From Gonatopus flavifemur (lineage: Eukaryota; Arthropoda; Insecta; Hymenoptera; Dryinidae), in the NCBI GenBank assembly GCA_018340375.1, contig JAFFJZ010000016.1, positions 1,557,372-1,621,371 on the forward strand: 64,000 bases of DNA, read 5' to 3'. A program made the translations under genes and the position numbers. This document shows, in pieces, positions 34,826-44,683 of this stretch; positions within the stretch are counted from its first letter, which is position 1, and each line of letters opens with the position of its first letter. A model generated the notes under the pieces. It saw nothing but the letters and a program-made list of their open reading frames with translations. It was not told the DNA's origin and made no database searches.

Positions 34826-35646
34826 AAAAAAAATCTGTAAACCTATTCTGAACAGAAATTTTATTATATTTAAAATTATTATATTGGATGCAATACAACA
34901 GGATATGCCCCATCTGAAAAAGAAGATGTGAAATCAATATGTGCTGCCAAGTACATTTGGTTATCCAAATGGTATGTGAACGATTTCTTGTATATTGTAA
35001 CTGCAATTTTTTTCAATTCTATTCAAAGTGATTTATGATCTTTGAAAAAAACCATTGTTTTAATAATGAATATAAAGTGGAGTAGAAGAACAACTGGTTT
35101 CAATCATTTGGCATATCTACTAGAAACAACTCTGACTTATTTTGAACCAAACGTGTTGGTCATTTCAGAACAGTTTTGAAATTCATGTCGATGCGAAACA
35201 CTTGGCGTGGCCAATAAAGATTTTATGATAGAAGTGTTAAATAATAAGAGGTCAAAATTTTTCATTAGCCACGTTAAGTTTTTCGTATGGACATGAATTT
35301 CAAAACTGTTCTGAAATGACCAACACGTGTGGTTCAAAATAAGTCAGAGTTGTTTCTAGTAGATATGCCAAATGATTGAAACTCGTTGTTCTTCTACTCC
35401 ACTTTATATTCATTATTAAAACAATGATTTTTTTCAAAGATCATAAATCACTTTGAATAGAATTGAAAAAAATTGAAGTTACAATATACAAAAAATCGTT
35501 TACATACCATTTGGATAACCAAATGTACTTGGCAGCGCATATTGATTTCACATCTTTTGTTTCAGATGGGGTATATCCTGTTGTATTGCATCGAAATTTT
35601 GAATTTAATTAAATTTCTGTTGAGAATAGGTTGATAGATTTTTTTC
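34826..35646. mobile_element. 820-bp palindrome, probable long-arm MITE
   Basis: Two arms of about 370-400 bp are inverse copies, from AAAAAAATCTGTAAACCTAT at the left to ATAGGTTGATAGATTTTTTT at the right. Landmarks in both arms include AAGTACATTTGG, GTGGAGTAGAAGAAC, CAGAACAGTTTTGAAATTCA and CACTTTGAATAGAATTG. The centre (~35225-35260) is short. There is no gene inside. Confidence 0.85.
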
Positions 35647-36060
35647 GTAGATATTGATCGCATTCTCATGTGCTTGGCGTTATTTTTCTACTTTTTTAGA
35701 GTTTTTTCTATTGGGATTACAAGACTACGCTGAACGATATGGATAGATCAAATTGCACTGCTGAATATGTTCAATGAAATAGTTGAACCGTATGGCTTTT
35801 TCATCTGTATATAACGCTCTGAATTGAATATAGCACATCAATTATACAGCTGTTATGACTTACATCTAATTGATTTATACATTTGAACAGATCCATTGGA
35901 AACATATTCGGAAACGAGAAAAAAATCCCGAACATTGAACATTCATTGAACATTTTTTCTTATCTCATTGTCGCAAAAAAAAACGAATAATGTATGTATG
36001 TTATTTATTGATAATTCTGATAAAACCATTATTCGGTGAATTTATTCACGGAAAATTTAT

Positions 36061-36603
36061 TCATTTATACTTGGATATTAGTTTTGTAAACAGAGAAAAA
36101 AAGTCTAGTGTAAACGTAGAACTTGGTTTCAAAGAATTTTGTAGAATAATAATTATTCTGTGAATAGACGAAGTAGTATAAATGTTGAACATCACTTCGA
36201 TTATACTCTGTGATGATTGCAAAACTGGGAACAATTTTGGAGCCTGTGGAATACTTGAGTGCAGCCTACCCTGTCCATTATCTTTCTCATTTCTAGGAAA
36301 CGTCCTTGGTGGACAAAGTGAACAATTATCAGCCCAGAACCAGCTGTTTTTTGGGTGGTAATAGTAATTGTTTTTGAAAGGTAGTGTATCGCTCAATTGA
36401 CATTTTTTTATATCCCATTTCCCGAATAAACGTTTTGGGCAATTTTTACGGATAAAAACCGACTGCTGACCATAAAAACTGTTCACTTTATTCATCAAGG
36501 ATGTGATATGAGTTGTTTTGAGGATCCAAAAAGATCTCCAACGATGAAAGCGTGATTTATTGTCAAAAACTTGAACCGAATCCAGTCGTATAGTATCATC
36601 CAA
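36061..36603 (-). CDS. Unrecognised open frame, doubtful
   Basis: A 180-codon minus-strand frame lacks an ATG at its beginning (it opens with TTG just after a stop) and ends in a Lys/Tyr-rich tail, followed by AATAAA sequences within 40 bp. It contains the segments WFWADNCSLCPPRTFPRN and RKNCPKRLFGKWDIKKC, with several Cys, but I recognise no family. The length is unusual for such AT-rich DNA, so it could be an old element exon or chance. No neighbouring gene gives context. Confidence 0.2.
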   Translation of the reverse strand: MDDTIRLDSVQVFDNKSRFHRWRSFWILKTTHITSLMNKVNSFYGQQSVFIRKNCPKRLFGKWDIKKCQLSDTLPFKNNYYYHPKNSWFWADNCSLCPPRTFPRNEKDNGQGRLHSSIPQAPKLFPVLQSSQSIIEVMFNIYTTSSIHRIIIILQNSLKPSSTFTLDFFSLFTKLISKYK

Positions 36604-37106
36604 GCTTATAGCAAATTGTTCAAATATGAATTTTAATGTATTAGAATATCACTATTATTGGCATTATCATCGCGTGGAATCAAGTTTATTCAATTTATCA
36701 ATAGTCTGCTCTTTTTATCATCGAATACGTAATAACGTATTTGATAATAATGAATTATTCTTTCACCTAACAGACCATTTTTATTATACACTTCAGTCCA
36801 TTTCAATCTCACCACGAACAATAGAAAAGTTCCCATTGTTTTAGTATCATAATTGATAGATCATGTATGATATCATCAGAAATAATGAGCTTGGGAATAA
36901 CCAATTACACTTTTTATCCGTTTCCACCGAGGACTTGACTATTGTAAATATTATACACGTATTGAATGTAATTTATCAACTTATTTCTTTAATTGTATAT
37001 GTATAACACAATTTCACATAACAGAATGTTATTTTGATGTATTTTTTGTCTTTATCATTTATTCTCAACATCAAAGTATGCTCATTGGATCTTTGTCTTT
37101 AGTTTT

Positions 37107-37424
37107 TCAGTTGATGACCTGTTCTTCTTCTTCTCTTCTTCTTTTGGATTCCTGACCTTTCATTGAGTTACCATTAGCAAATCTAACGTGCATCCAATAA
37201 CCTTTTATACAACGCCAAATAAAAAGTATTGAAGTCCCATCTTCTTTTTTGTACAACAAAATAACAACCGCCTTCTTCATCCATCTATCCAATTCTTCAA
37301 CATTGCACCTGGGGATATTGTTTTTGGATTGCGGGCTTTGCGGACGGTGTGTGATGCTTTGTCTCCGTGCGCAACGATATAAAACTATCGAATTACGTTT
37401 CAAGAGCTCCTTCACCAATGCCAA
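37107..37424 (-). CDS. Unrecognised open frame with downstream poly(A) signal
   Basis: The frame has about 105 codons, extending some 20 codons further upstream without an ATG. It reads ELLKRNSIVLYRCARRQS, then RCNVEELDRWMKKAVVILLY, then a Trp/Tyr-containing strand-like stretch (FIWRCIKGYWMHVRF) and a basic-acidic tail (KRRREEEEQVIN). AATAAA lies about 45 bp past the stop. The mixed composition looks more protein-like than most frames here, and a terminal exon is possible. I recognise no family and found no upstream exon. Confidence 0.3.
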   Translation of the reverse strand: MALVKELLKRNSIVLYRCARRQSITHRPQSPQSKNNIPRCNVEELDRWMKKAVVILLYKKEDGTSILFIWRCIKGYWMHVRFANGNSMKGQESKRRREEEEQVIN

Positions 37425-37680
37425 AAAAAGCGACCAAAAAATGGAAATTTTGGAGGTTTTTGTTATGTTCTTTTTTATCTTATATCATTCGGTTAAGAAT
37501 GCGTTTGAGATATTGTTGAAGATCTCATCGAGGAAAGGGCCGTGAATTTTTTTTACCATTTTACTCATGTTTTTGCACGAATGCGGGTGCATTTGATCTG
37601 ATTCGGTAGAACTTACATTCTTCCTAAATTTCTGGATAAAACTTTAAATAGACGCAACGGAAGCAATTTCCAATCACATA

Positions 37681-37810
37681 CAGTCGGAACTCTCTATATC
37701 GAACTGCTCGGGACCGGATCATCTCTCTATATCGAACTTTTTCCTCATTCCTATCAAGGGAAATAAAAAGGGAGGAACAGGGAGAAGTTGCATATAGAGA
37801 GGTTCGACTG
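37681..37810. mobile_element. pogo/Tigger-like MITE
   Basis: CAGTCGGAACTCTCTATATC at the left and the inverse of TATAGAGAGGTTCGACTG at the right, flanked by TA on both sides (37679-37680 and 37811-37812). The CAGTCGAACCTCTCTAT-type terminus is typical of pogo/Tigger elements. The length is 130 bp. Confidence 0.85.
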
Positions 37811-38443
37811 TAACTGAAAATTTGAGGTTCGAGTGTATAAAATTTCAGCTACGAAAATATGTATAAATGTGTCAGATAATATAGTAAAAATTCGAAAATT
37901 CAATTACTTGTAAATGAATTCCCAATTCAAATACCAAGAAGTTGGAATTTCAGTTATAAATGTGATTGAGAAAGTTATGAAATTTCAAACAATTTTTAAC
38001 ACTGTATATTGTTGATTAACATCGATGTTGTTTTGTCAGGCAAGCGAATGTTGGAATGAATCGTGCACGCGGAAGATGTATATGCAAAGAAGTAATGACG
38101 CGTTTCGAGAAATTCAGGATTTCTGAGAGGATAAGCGTAAATACAGAAAATCTCAAATCTGTGAAGAAGAAAACCTCCCTGAATTTCAAAGTTTTTGAGT
38201 CTTCTAAAATGTTCCAGGGATATTTTCAAAAGTTTTGGGTAGAAATACCCTTTTTTGAGAATTGGACCGTTTAAGGCCCTATTTTGGTTCAGAGCACCCT
38301 AACTTGACCCCATACATAACGTGCTCTAGATGCATTGGAGTTTCACGTTTCTAACGCAACGTTATTATAACGTGGTTTAACGCATGGCAACATGCTTAGA
38401 AGCCATGGGACTCATACTCAGAAAGTATGGGCTCGTACGTTGA
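37811..38443. other. No gene seen
   Basis: AT-rich DNA. Small opposite-strand frames at 37996-38274 overlap and have no recognisable domain. Confidence 0.4.
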
Positions 38444-38732
38444 AACATGTAAAAAAGCAATAGTTACAGCAACTACTTGAATAGTCGATTTTCGACTATC
38501 TACTTGAGTAGTTGCTGCAGTTACTTAGTAGTCAGGACAAGTAACACGTTAGCTGCCTCAACTAACTCAAAATACCTCAGGTATTTACGTTAGTTGGTGC
38601 AACTATCGAGTTAGTTGAGGCAACTAACGAGTTACTCGCCCAGACTACTAAGTAGCTGCAGCCACTACTCAAGTAGATAGTCAACATTCGACTATTTAAG
38701 TAGTTGCTGCAACTATTCCTTTTTTTCCGTGA
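38444..38732. mobile_element. MITE with TTACTAGTAG/AGTAGTTGC words
   Basis: AACATGTAAAAAAGCAATAG at the left pairs with the inverse of CTATTCCTTTTTTTCCGTG at the right, so the right terminus is of the CACGGAAAAA type. The interior alternates AGTAGTTGC, GCAACTA, TTAGTAGT and CGACTAT. The arms are about 90 bp. Confidence 0.8.
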
Positions 38733-38871
38733 AGCGTGGGTGCATGCATGCGTTGAACGTACGTTGTAACAAATGCATTAGAAGCGTGAAGTGTTCCCAT
38801 GCGTCTGGAGCTTGTTTCTTCTCTCGGTGTGAGCGTTGCTACGGTAGGTGCCCCGAGTGCACCCAGAAAAA

Positions 38872-39108
38872 AAGTTGTGAAATTTATATCTTGTGAAGTA
38901 AATATATGGACGATTTCAAAAAATAGTTTGAGCTACCACAATTTTAGTTGATCTTACAGGTGGGAATGTAGGATTTACAAAAGCTGTAGTATATCTCACA
39001 TACGCTGTTGTAAAATCAACCTAAATTTTAGTAGCTCGAATTATTTTTGAAATCGTCCAAATATTGACTCCACAAGAAGTAAATTTTACAACTTCCCTTT
39101 TCTCAGTA
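38872..39108. mobile_element. Palindromic MITE
   Basis: ACCCAGAAAAAAAGTTGTGA and the inverse of ACTTCCCTTTTCTCAGT bound arms sharing GACGATTTCAAAAA and GAGCTAC..AATTTTAG. The length is about 237 bp and there is no gene inside. Confidence 0.78.
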
Positions 39109-39393
39109 TGGAAATTATAAGGGGGGTTCAAAGGACACCCACGCTAGTTGGAACCTGGCTACGCCTACGTTTGGCTCAAGCCAAGGCCTTAGATCCAAAG
39201 GGTTTCATTTCTAGTAGGTTTAGTCTGATATCGATAGAGCTCATGCAAAAATTACAAAATGGCCTGCTATTGGCGCAGTGCTGTTGTTAGAATTTCCAGC
39301 AATGGCGATTTCAATATTTTCAATTCTTCGGATTTATTTTTTTCATGAATCAAAATAAAATCATGGTAAATTCTTACTTCAATAAATGTGAGT

Positions 39394-39635
39394 AAACACG
39401 GAGAAAAATAAAGGAGTATATTTTACTCCATACGATTAGTCAACATTTTTTGATAGCTTCTACAGTATTTTCAGTATGGCTGACTTCTGATAAAGTGAAT
39501 TTTTCTTGGGCATTGGTACAAATTACGCAATGGAGTAACTTCTACTCTGAAAGTAGTCATCCATATATTGACTGGGCGCTGGAGTAAAAGCTACTGCGAT
39601 TGGAATAGCAGTTACTCTTCATTTTTCTCCGTGCA
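39394..39635. mobile_element. MITE, AACACGGAGAAAAA ends, GAGTAAC words
   Basis: The left end AACACGGAGAAAAATAAAGG is matched by the inverse of CTTCATTTTTCTCCGTG. The interior contains GGAGTA, TTACTCC, GAGTAACTTCTACTC and GTTACTC on both strands. It shares termini, but not interior, with the TTTGCTG family. Confidence 0.8.
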
Positions 39636-40539
39636 TACGGGGGGAATGTGCCCAAAAAATCCTTGAATAGTCAATCATTCCGGAAACAGTACATGTTGGA
39701 AGTCAGTATTGAATATGAAAGTTGTAAAGTTCAGACGAGTCTGGGACTTGAATTACTTTCGCATACAGCGCCACGACTGATAGGATACATCACCTCCACG
39801 CATAATTTAGGTGGAGAATCGGTGAATAAGTTAGATCGGTGGGGGAACATTGGCTCAATGAGGAAACGACGTGTGAGGGATAGAGACCCTACTCTGAGAA
39901 AAACTATTGTGAAGCCAACTACATGTCTAGTTGAATATTGTAAATGAAGGTATATAGTTGAGTTAACAGGAATATTCGATAGATTGAAATTTAGTTAAAA
40001 GGGATGAAATATATACACTGAAAGGTCGGACTGAATGGGACTGCATCTTACTTGAGAACTTGACTGAAATTCAATCTTTTCCATTGTGTTGGCATTTACT
40101 TTCGGTGCTTACTTTCAATTGAAACAGAGCTAGTTTTGGCTGCATTTTGAAATTAGCTAATGTTCAGGATGAATTTAAATCTTACTTTTTACAATGTAGT
40201 TGAGTTTACCGAATATTCTGTTGACTCATCTACATTCTGTCGTTCACCATATCCAACTAGACATGTAGTTAGTTCTACTATCTTTTTCCCCCGTTTATCA
40301 GCGCCACCACCGATGAAACAACTCGGCCCCCACGTGGAGGTAACATATTTGTGACGTCCCATCCACCGACCTCGCTCTCATCCATTCCTATTCCGCGCAG
40401 TGCAACGTGGAGTTGACGCGTATCTCACTGGTAGGGCTGCTGTGGAGAGAGAGGTCCAGGTGGAAAAATCTTTGAAATTATATATAATCGTTATAAAATA
40501 GTATGTAAATTATATTGAATTATACATACAAAAATTATA

Positions 40540-41175
40540 CAGGGTGGACCATTTTAAGTGATATAGTCAAATATCTCCGAAATTAGTAGAGATGAAAAAA
40601 ATGTTACGAACAAAAAGTTTAGGGTTCCAGGGAGGAAGTATGGTGCTGACCTTGAAAAATCCCTCAGAGTTCATTTTGAAGGTCATTTAGAGGTCAAAAT
40701 GGTCCTTTTCAACCGGACCCCTATTTTTTTACCATGGCATTTGGAAGCTGGTTTCAAACCCTTCACAAAACCCTGGTCATGGACCCCCTTCCGCCTATTG
40801 GGGTGCGAGTTATGGACCGTCGAAGTCATTGATGACCGCGCGCGTGGACTAGGGATACCGAGAGCGTGAGTGCGTGGATAGGCGTGATGATTCCAGTAGA
40901 GAGACAAAGATCAGTGATTACCCTAACCCTTCGGTGAATTATCTTAAAGCCCGAAGGATTTTTGTGTCTGTTTGAATGCGCATCCCAATCAACGTTATGT
41001 GTTATGGGAAATACTTTCAATGTTTTGAGCAACCTTTCAACAATTTTTGAGAGTCGATACTCATTCATAACCCTGATTGAATCAAATGGAATGATTTAAA
41101 GGATTTCAAATGCAATAGTGAATCGCGATTAACCGAACACATAACTGCCACTCATGATAAGCAGAGATTGCATGT
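40540..41175 (+). repeat. Left terminal inverted repeat of the 4.1-kb element
   Basis: It runs from CAGGGTGGACCATTTTAAGT inward to ACATAACTGCCACTCATGAT and AAGCAGAGATT, beyond which the arms no longer align. Phrases shared with the right arm include GATATAGTCAAATATCTC, AAGGTCAGCACCATACTT (inverse), ACCGTCGAAGTCATTGATGA and TTATGTGTTATGG. Confidence 0.88.
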
Positions 41176-41299
41176 TTCCATTTATTTATGAATCCTTCTT
41201 CTTCGTTTTCCTCCGAAGATTGTGACTGATTCCAATGGAGTGTGACGAAATCGTTTTTTTTCGTTAATTATAAACATGTTACACTTATGCTTCACACAT

Positions 41300-41925
41300 A
41301 AATATAATGATCAATATTCATATTCATGTGAATATCTTGCATCCTATGTAATATTCTATAATGTCCGATGTGCATATTCTATGTAATACACAACGTGCAT
41401 GTTCTATGCAATGTTCGACATACATATGCATATTCTATGCAATATTCAATATACATATTTGTATTCAATATGCATATTCATACATGAATATTCTACATAA
41501 TGTTCAATGTACATATTCATGCATAAATATTCTATAATATTCTATATACATGTTCACACGTGAATATTTTACAAAATATTCAATGTGCATATTCATGCAT
41601 ACATATTCATACGTGAGTGTTCTATATGGTATTCAATGTACATATTCGTACATGAATATTCTATGAGATATTCGATGTGCATATTCATGCATAGATATTC
41701 TATGATATTCCATATACATGTTCATACGTAAGTATTGCATATAGTAATCAATATACACGTTCGTACATGAATATTCTACGTAATATTCAATGTACATATT
41801 CATACGTGAATATTCTATATAGTATTCCATATACATATTCGTACACGAATATTCTACATAATATTCAATGTACATATTCACGCATAAATATTCTATATAC
41901 ATATTCATATTCAATATATATATAT
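41300..41925. repeat. AT-rich minisatellite (CATATTCATRCATGAATATTC)
   Basis: Variants of CATATTCATACGTGAATATTCTATATAATATTCAATGTA repeat across about 620 bp. They generate Met/Tyr/Ile-rich open frames on both strands (41633-41914 minus, 41767-42054 plus) that are not genes. The array lies inside the 4.1-kb element. Confidence 0.8.
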
Positions 41926-42244
41926 ATATTATACGTTCTCGTTCCTTTTAAATGCATTGAACATACTTTCCAGCAAACGAATAAATTAAATAACACATTT
42001 TACTATATAAGAATAATTGGTACTCATTTGCTATTAAAGAATGTTCAATCGTGAAATTCATTTCACGTATTCTAGACTGTAGTGCGAACTTTCACCCAAA
42101 CTTCACGCGATAGATAAGACATCGTCGAGTGAACACCATGTACTTGTGATGCGTCATAAGGACAGTTCATGGATTCATCATCGATAGATCAAAGTACATT
42201 TTTCTAATCTACAAAAACAAGTCCACCATGATGGATTTTCATGG

Positions 42245-42278
42245 TATAAAAACCCATGCATTGGGCCCAAAAGTCAGT
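42245..42278 (+). promoter_or_regulatory. TATA box plus arthropod initiator
   Basis: TATAAAAA at 42245-42252 and TCAGTCT from 42274 place the initiator A (42276) about 31 bp downstream of the first T, the standard RNA polymerase II spacing. The only genes downstream in this orientation within the element are the CxxC ORFs (from 43037), so this is likely their promoter, with a ~760-nt leader. Confidence 0.6.
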
Positions 42279-42348
42279 CTCCGCTCCAGTTTTCACCTCG
42301 CGCTCAACGTTCTTCTTACAAAATTTCAAAGTGTTCAAGTTAAATTCT

Positions 42349-42565
42349 TTTCAAAGTGTTAGAAATATTTTGTATTTCATTTCAAAGTGTTAGAAATATT
42401 TTGTATTTCATTTCAAAGTGTAAGAAATATTTTGTATTTCTTTTCAAAGTGTTAGAAATATTTTGTATTTCTTTCCAAAGTGTTAGAAATATTTTGTGTT
42501 TCTTTTCAAAAGTGTTAGAAATATTTTGTACTTCTTTTTCAAGGTGTTTCAAATATTTTGTGTTT
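42349..42565 (+). repeat. 31-bp tandem repeat, six to seven units, in the leader
   Basis: TTTCAAAGTGTTAGAAATAT-TTTGTATTTC(A/T) repeats with a 31-bp period, degenerating at the right (AAGGTGTTTCAAATATTTTG). It lies between the predicted transcription start and the first ORF. Confidence 0.8.
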
Positions 42566-42739
42566 CTTCCAAGGATTATTGTGCCATATTTTGGATTTTC
42601 TCTTTGTAAGTGAAAATTTGACTGAGTGAAGAAATCGTAATAATTCCATTTCAATTTGTGTATTGAGCAACTTTGTTTCATCTCATATTCGAATACATTG
42701 TCTTCTAAAATTCAACCCCATAGTGACGAAAATTGACTA

Positions 42740-42965
42740 CTTGGAAAAATCTAGTTGGCTAGAATTTCTCAGATGTCAATTGAGTCTATCACCAATTAAT
42801 TGTGTGGGAAATTCAGTTGGCTGGAGTCTCACATATTAATTGGTAATTCCAAATTTAACTCACTTACGATTATTCGTGGAAATTCAGTTGGCTGGAATCA
42901 CACGAGTAATTGTTTGAATATCAAAATTGGTAGTTGTGGGAAATTCAGTTGGCTGGAATCTCGCA
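42740..42965 (+). repeat. Four GGAAATTCAGTTGGCTGGAA motifs
   Basis: GGAAAAATCTAGTTGGCTAG (degenerate) and three near-identical copies of GGAAATTCAGTTGGCTGGAR occur at irregular spacing of about 60-70 bp, each followed by TYDCA. They sit just ahead of the ORFs and could be regulatory or RNA-level motifs; no function is known to me. Confidence 0.65.
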
Positions 42966-43036
42966 ACTGTTAATTAGAGACTATAACAGTTAAAGTAATA
43001 CCAAACAAGACCATGTATGTATTCTAGTAATGGAAT

Positions 43037-43384
43037 ATGAATGAATTAAAAACTGAAATTGAGCTTTTAAAAGATCGTATCAAGATCCGAGAAACAAAGT
43101 TGCTTCGAAATAATTTAGATTCTAAAATAGCTTATAAAATCTGGTGTGGTTTAAGGAAGGAAAGGAAGAAATTAGAATCTTGTGAACAATCTTACAAAGT
43201 ATTGGAAAAGAGACAAATAAATAGATGTCGTATTTGTAAATTAACCAAGGTAGAATTTTACAAATGCAAACGTTGTGTAGATTTATTGGAAAAATACACT
43301 CAATTCCACAGTGACGAGTTAGAGCAAATGAATTTAACACGTAAGGAATTGGTGCACATTCATATGAATAAATCATTGTTCTAA
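43037..43384 (+). CDS. CxxC-x9-CxxC module protein, ORF 1
   Basis: This 115-codon ORF has a true ATG start, overlapped by a five-codon upstream ORF (ATG 43030, stop 43042-43044). Residues 1-60 are highly charged and probably helical, perhaps coiled-coil (ELLKDRIKIRETKLL, RKERKKLE). Residues 64-80 hold four Cys, C64, C67, C77 and C80 (CRICKLTKVEFYKCKRC), a plausible zinc site. The tail reads LLEKYTQFHSDELEQMNLTR. The second ORF repeats the same module with identical Cys spacing. A splice donor, CGTAAGG with GT at 43341-43342, lies in codon 102 and may join the two. I recognise no family: it could be a zinc-binding regulator of the element, but that is inference. It lies 0.76 kb past the predicted transcription start, and its codon use is as AT-rich as the surroundings. 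Confidence 0.65.
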   Translation: MNELKTEIELLKDRIKIRETKLLRNNLDSKIAYKIWCGLRKERKKLESCEQSYKVLEKRQINRCRICKLTKVEFYKCKRCVDLLEKYTQFHSDELEQMNLTRKELVHIHMNKSLF

Positions 43385-43443
43385 TTCTATTCTTCCTCAC
43401 CTTCTTTTCATATATTTATATTTTCTCTCGATGTTGGATCTAG
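43341..43443 (+). other. Candidate 103-bp intron joining the two ORFs
   Basis: Donor GTAAGG, a long pyrimidine-rich stretch (TTCTATTCTTCCTCACCTTC...TATTTTCTCTCG) and acceptor TCTAG. Exon 1 ends after one base (C) of codon 102; exon 2 supplies AG, giving CAG, and the frame continues as IFKRLIFVNEK. The combined exons (304 + 383 nt) are a multiple of three. Strong by sequence, untested by transcript. Confidence 0.55.
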
Positions 43444-43826
43444 AGATATTCAAGAGACTTATTTTCGTGAATGAAAAGATTAAATTGATTAACAAATCAA
43501 TAGAAAAGAATAAGTCTAATAATAAGGTTTCGAAGCGACTCCTCGAATCTTTGGAAAGGAATACCTCTCGATCCAATCGACTCCATATATATATATTAAA
43601 GAAAATACAAAAATTAGAAGAATATCAGGCTAGATTAATCAAGAAATTCTATCACATCGATAAATGCAATAGTTGTCGAATCAGTAATAAGGAGTTTTTT
43701 GATTGCATAAATTGTATTTCATTACTAGGTAAATATACTGAAATCTCAGACTCTGATCTGAAATTGTTGAGTTTGACGGAAAACGAACGATCTTATATCG
43801 ATTTATTCAAATGTCTTTCTGAATAA
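43431..43826 (+). CDS. CxxC-x9-CxxC module protein, ORF 2 (paralogous module)
   Basis: This 131-codon ORF starts at ATG 43431, 46 bp after ORF 1 and in another frame. After a Lys/Asn-rich helical region (residues 10-75) come C79, C82, C92 and C95 (CNSCRISNKEFFDCINC), then LLGKYTEISDSDLKLLSLTE. Module and tail align with ORF 1 (LLEKYT...LEQMNLT). The ORF may not be a separate gene: a pyrimidine-rich tract ending CTAG (AG at 43442-43443) would serve as an acceptor, and splicing 43341-43443 joins ORF 1 codon 102 to ORF 2 codon 5 in frame. This gives 228 residues with two Cys modules. The stop overlaps an AATAAA (43822-43827). No homologue is recognised. Confidence 0.65.
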   Translation: MLDLEIFKRLIFVNEKIKLINKSIEKNKSNNKVSKRLLESLERNTSRSNRLHIYILKKIQKLEEYQARLIKKFYHIDKCNSCRISNKEFFDCINCISLLGKYTEISDSDLKLLSLTENERSYIDLFKCLSE

Positions 43827-43827
43827 A
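43822..43827 (+). terminator. Poly(A) signal AATAAA
   Basis: AATAAA overlaps the ORF 2 stop codon and is followed by a T-rich TTGTTTTTATTG stretch, a normal arrangement for 3' end formation. The transcript would have a very short 3' untranslated region. Confidence 0.6.
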
Positions 43828-44065
43828 ATTGTTTTTATTGTAATTCACTGTCGTTATTTCAACTTTCCTTTTTCAACTGTTCTGTTTCTCCCCATCCTTG
43901 TCCATGACGTAAAATAGGGGAACTTATATTTTTAGGTATTGATATTTCATATTAATCCCTTCCATATGTCATTGAAAGAAATATTCTTCGAATATCTCTG
44001 GACGTGACAGGAGATTAGAATTGATTCCATTATGAAGAAAAACATAAATGTAAACAAACGAGAAG

Positions 44066-44668
44066 ATCGAGTCTCTACTTATCATAAGTGGCAGTTATGT
44101 GTTCGGTTGATCGTGATTCACTAACTATTTTAAATCCGTTGAATTATTCCATTCGATTCGATCAGGGTTATGAATGAGTATGGACTCTCAAAAATTGTTG
44201 AAGGGTTGCTTGAAACATTGAAAGTATTTACCATAACACATAACGTTGATTGAAATGCGCATTCGAACAGACACAAACATCCTTCGAGTTTTCAGATGAT
44301 TCACCGCAGGATTAGGGTAATCACTAATCTTTGTCTTTCTACTGGAATCATCATGCCTATCCGCGCGCGCGGTCATCAATGACTTCGACGGTCCATAACT
44401 TGCACCCCAATGGGCCGAAGGGGGTCCATGACCAGTGTTTCGTGAAGGGTTTGAAACCAGCTTTCAAATGCCATGGTAAAAAAATAGGGGTCGGGTTGAA
44501 AATAACCATCTTGATCTCCAAATGACCTTCAAAATGACCTCTGAGGGAGTTTTCAAGGTCAGCACCATACTTCCCCCTGTAACCCTAAACTTTTTGTCCG
44601 TAACATTTTTTTCCATCTCTACTAGTTTCAGAGATATTTGACTATATCACTTTGAATGATTCACCCTG
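44066..44668 (-). repeat. Right terminal inverted repeat of the 4.1-kb element
   Basis: Inverse of 40540-41175, ending CATTTTGA..CACCCTG-type sequence (AATGATTCACCCTG). Point differences and a ~30-bp indel separate the arms, so the copy is not freshly made. Confidence 0.88.
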
Positions 44669-44683
44669 TATAATGATATAATT

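Larger units (their letters stand above)
40540..44668. mobile_element. 4.1-kb long-TIR element carrying a CxxC-module gene
   Basis: The termini CAGGGTGG and CACCCTG are flanked by TA (40538-40539 and 44669-44670), and ATTATACAGGGTG is shared in inverse by both ends. The arms (about 40540-41175 and 44066-44668) pair over about 600 bp, with a ~30-bp indel near 40855. Between them are an AT-rich minisatellite, a TATA/initiator promoter, two short-repeat blocks, and two related ORFs with a poly(A) signal. No transposase is recognisable, so the element is either non-autonomous or of an unknown type. A partial third terminus lies at 46740-46914. Confidence 0.88.

Noticed and set aside
41633..42054. 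Met/Tyr/Ile-rich frames on both strands
   Set aside because: They are translations of an AT-rich minisatellite with no coding signature.
40540..44668. Integrated virus or polydnavirus-type segment
   Set aside because: Long inverted repeats plus a TATA/TCAGT promoter raised the idea, but no viral structural or replication gene is recognisable and the TA-flanked, repeated termini fit a transposon better.
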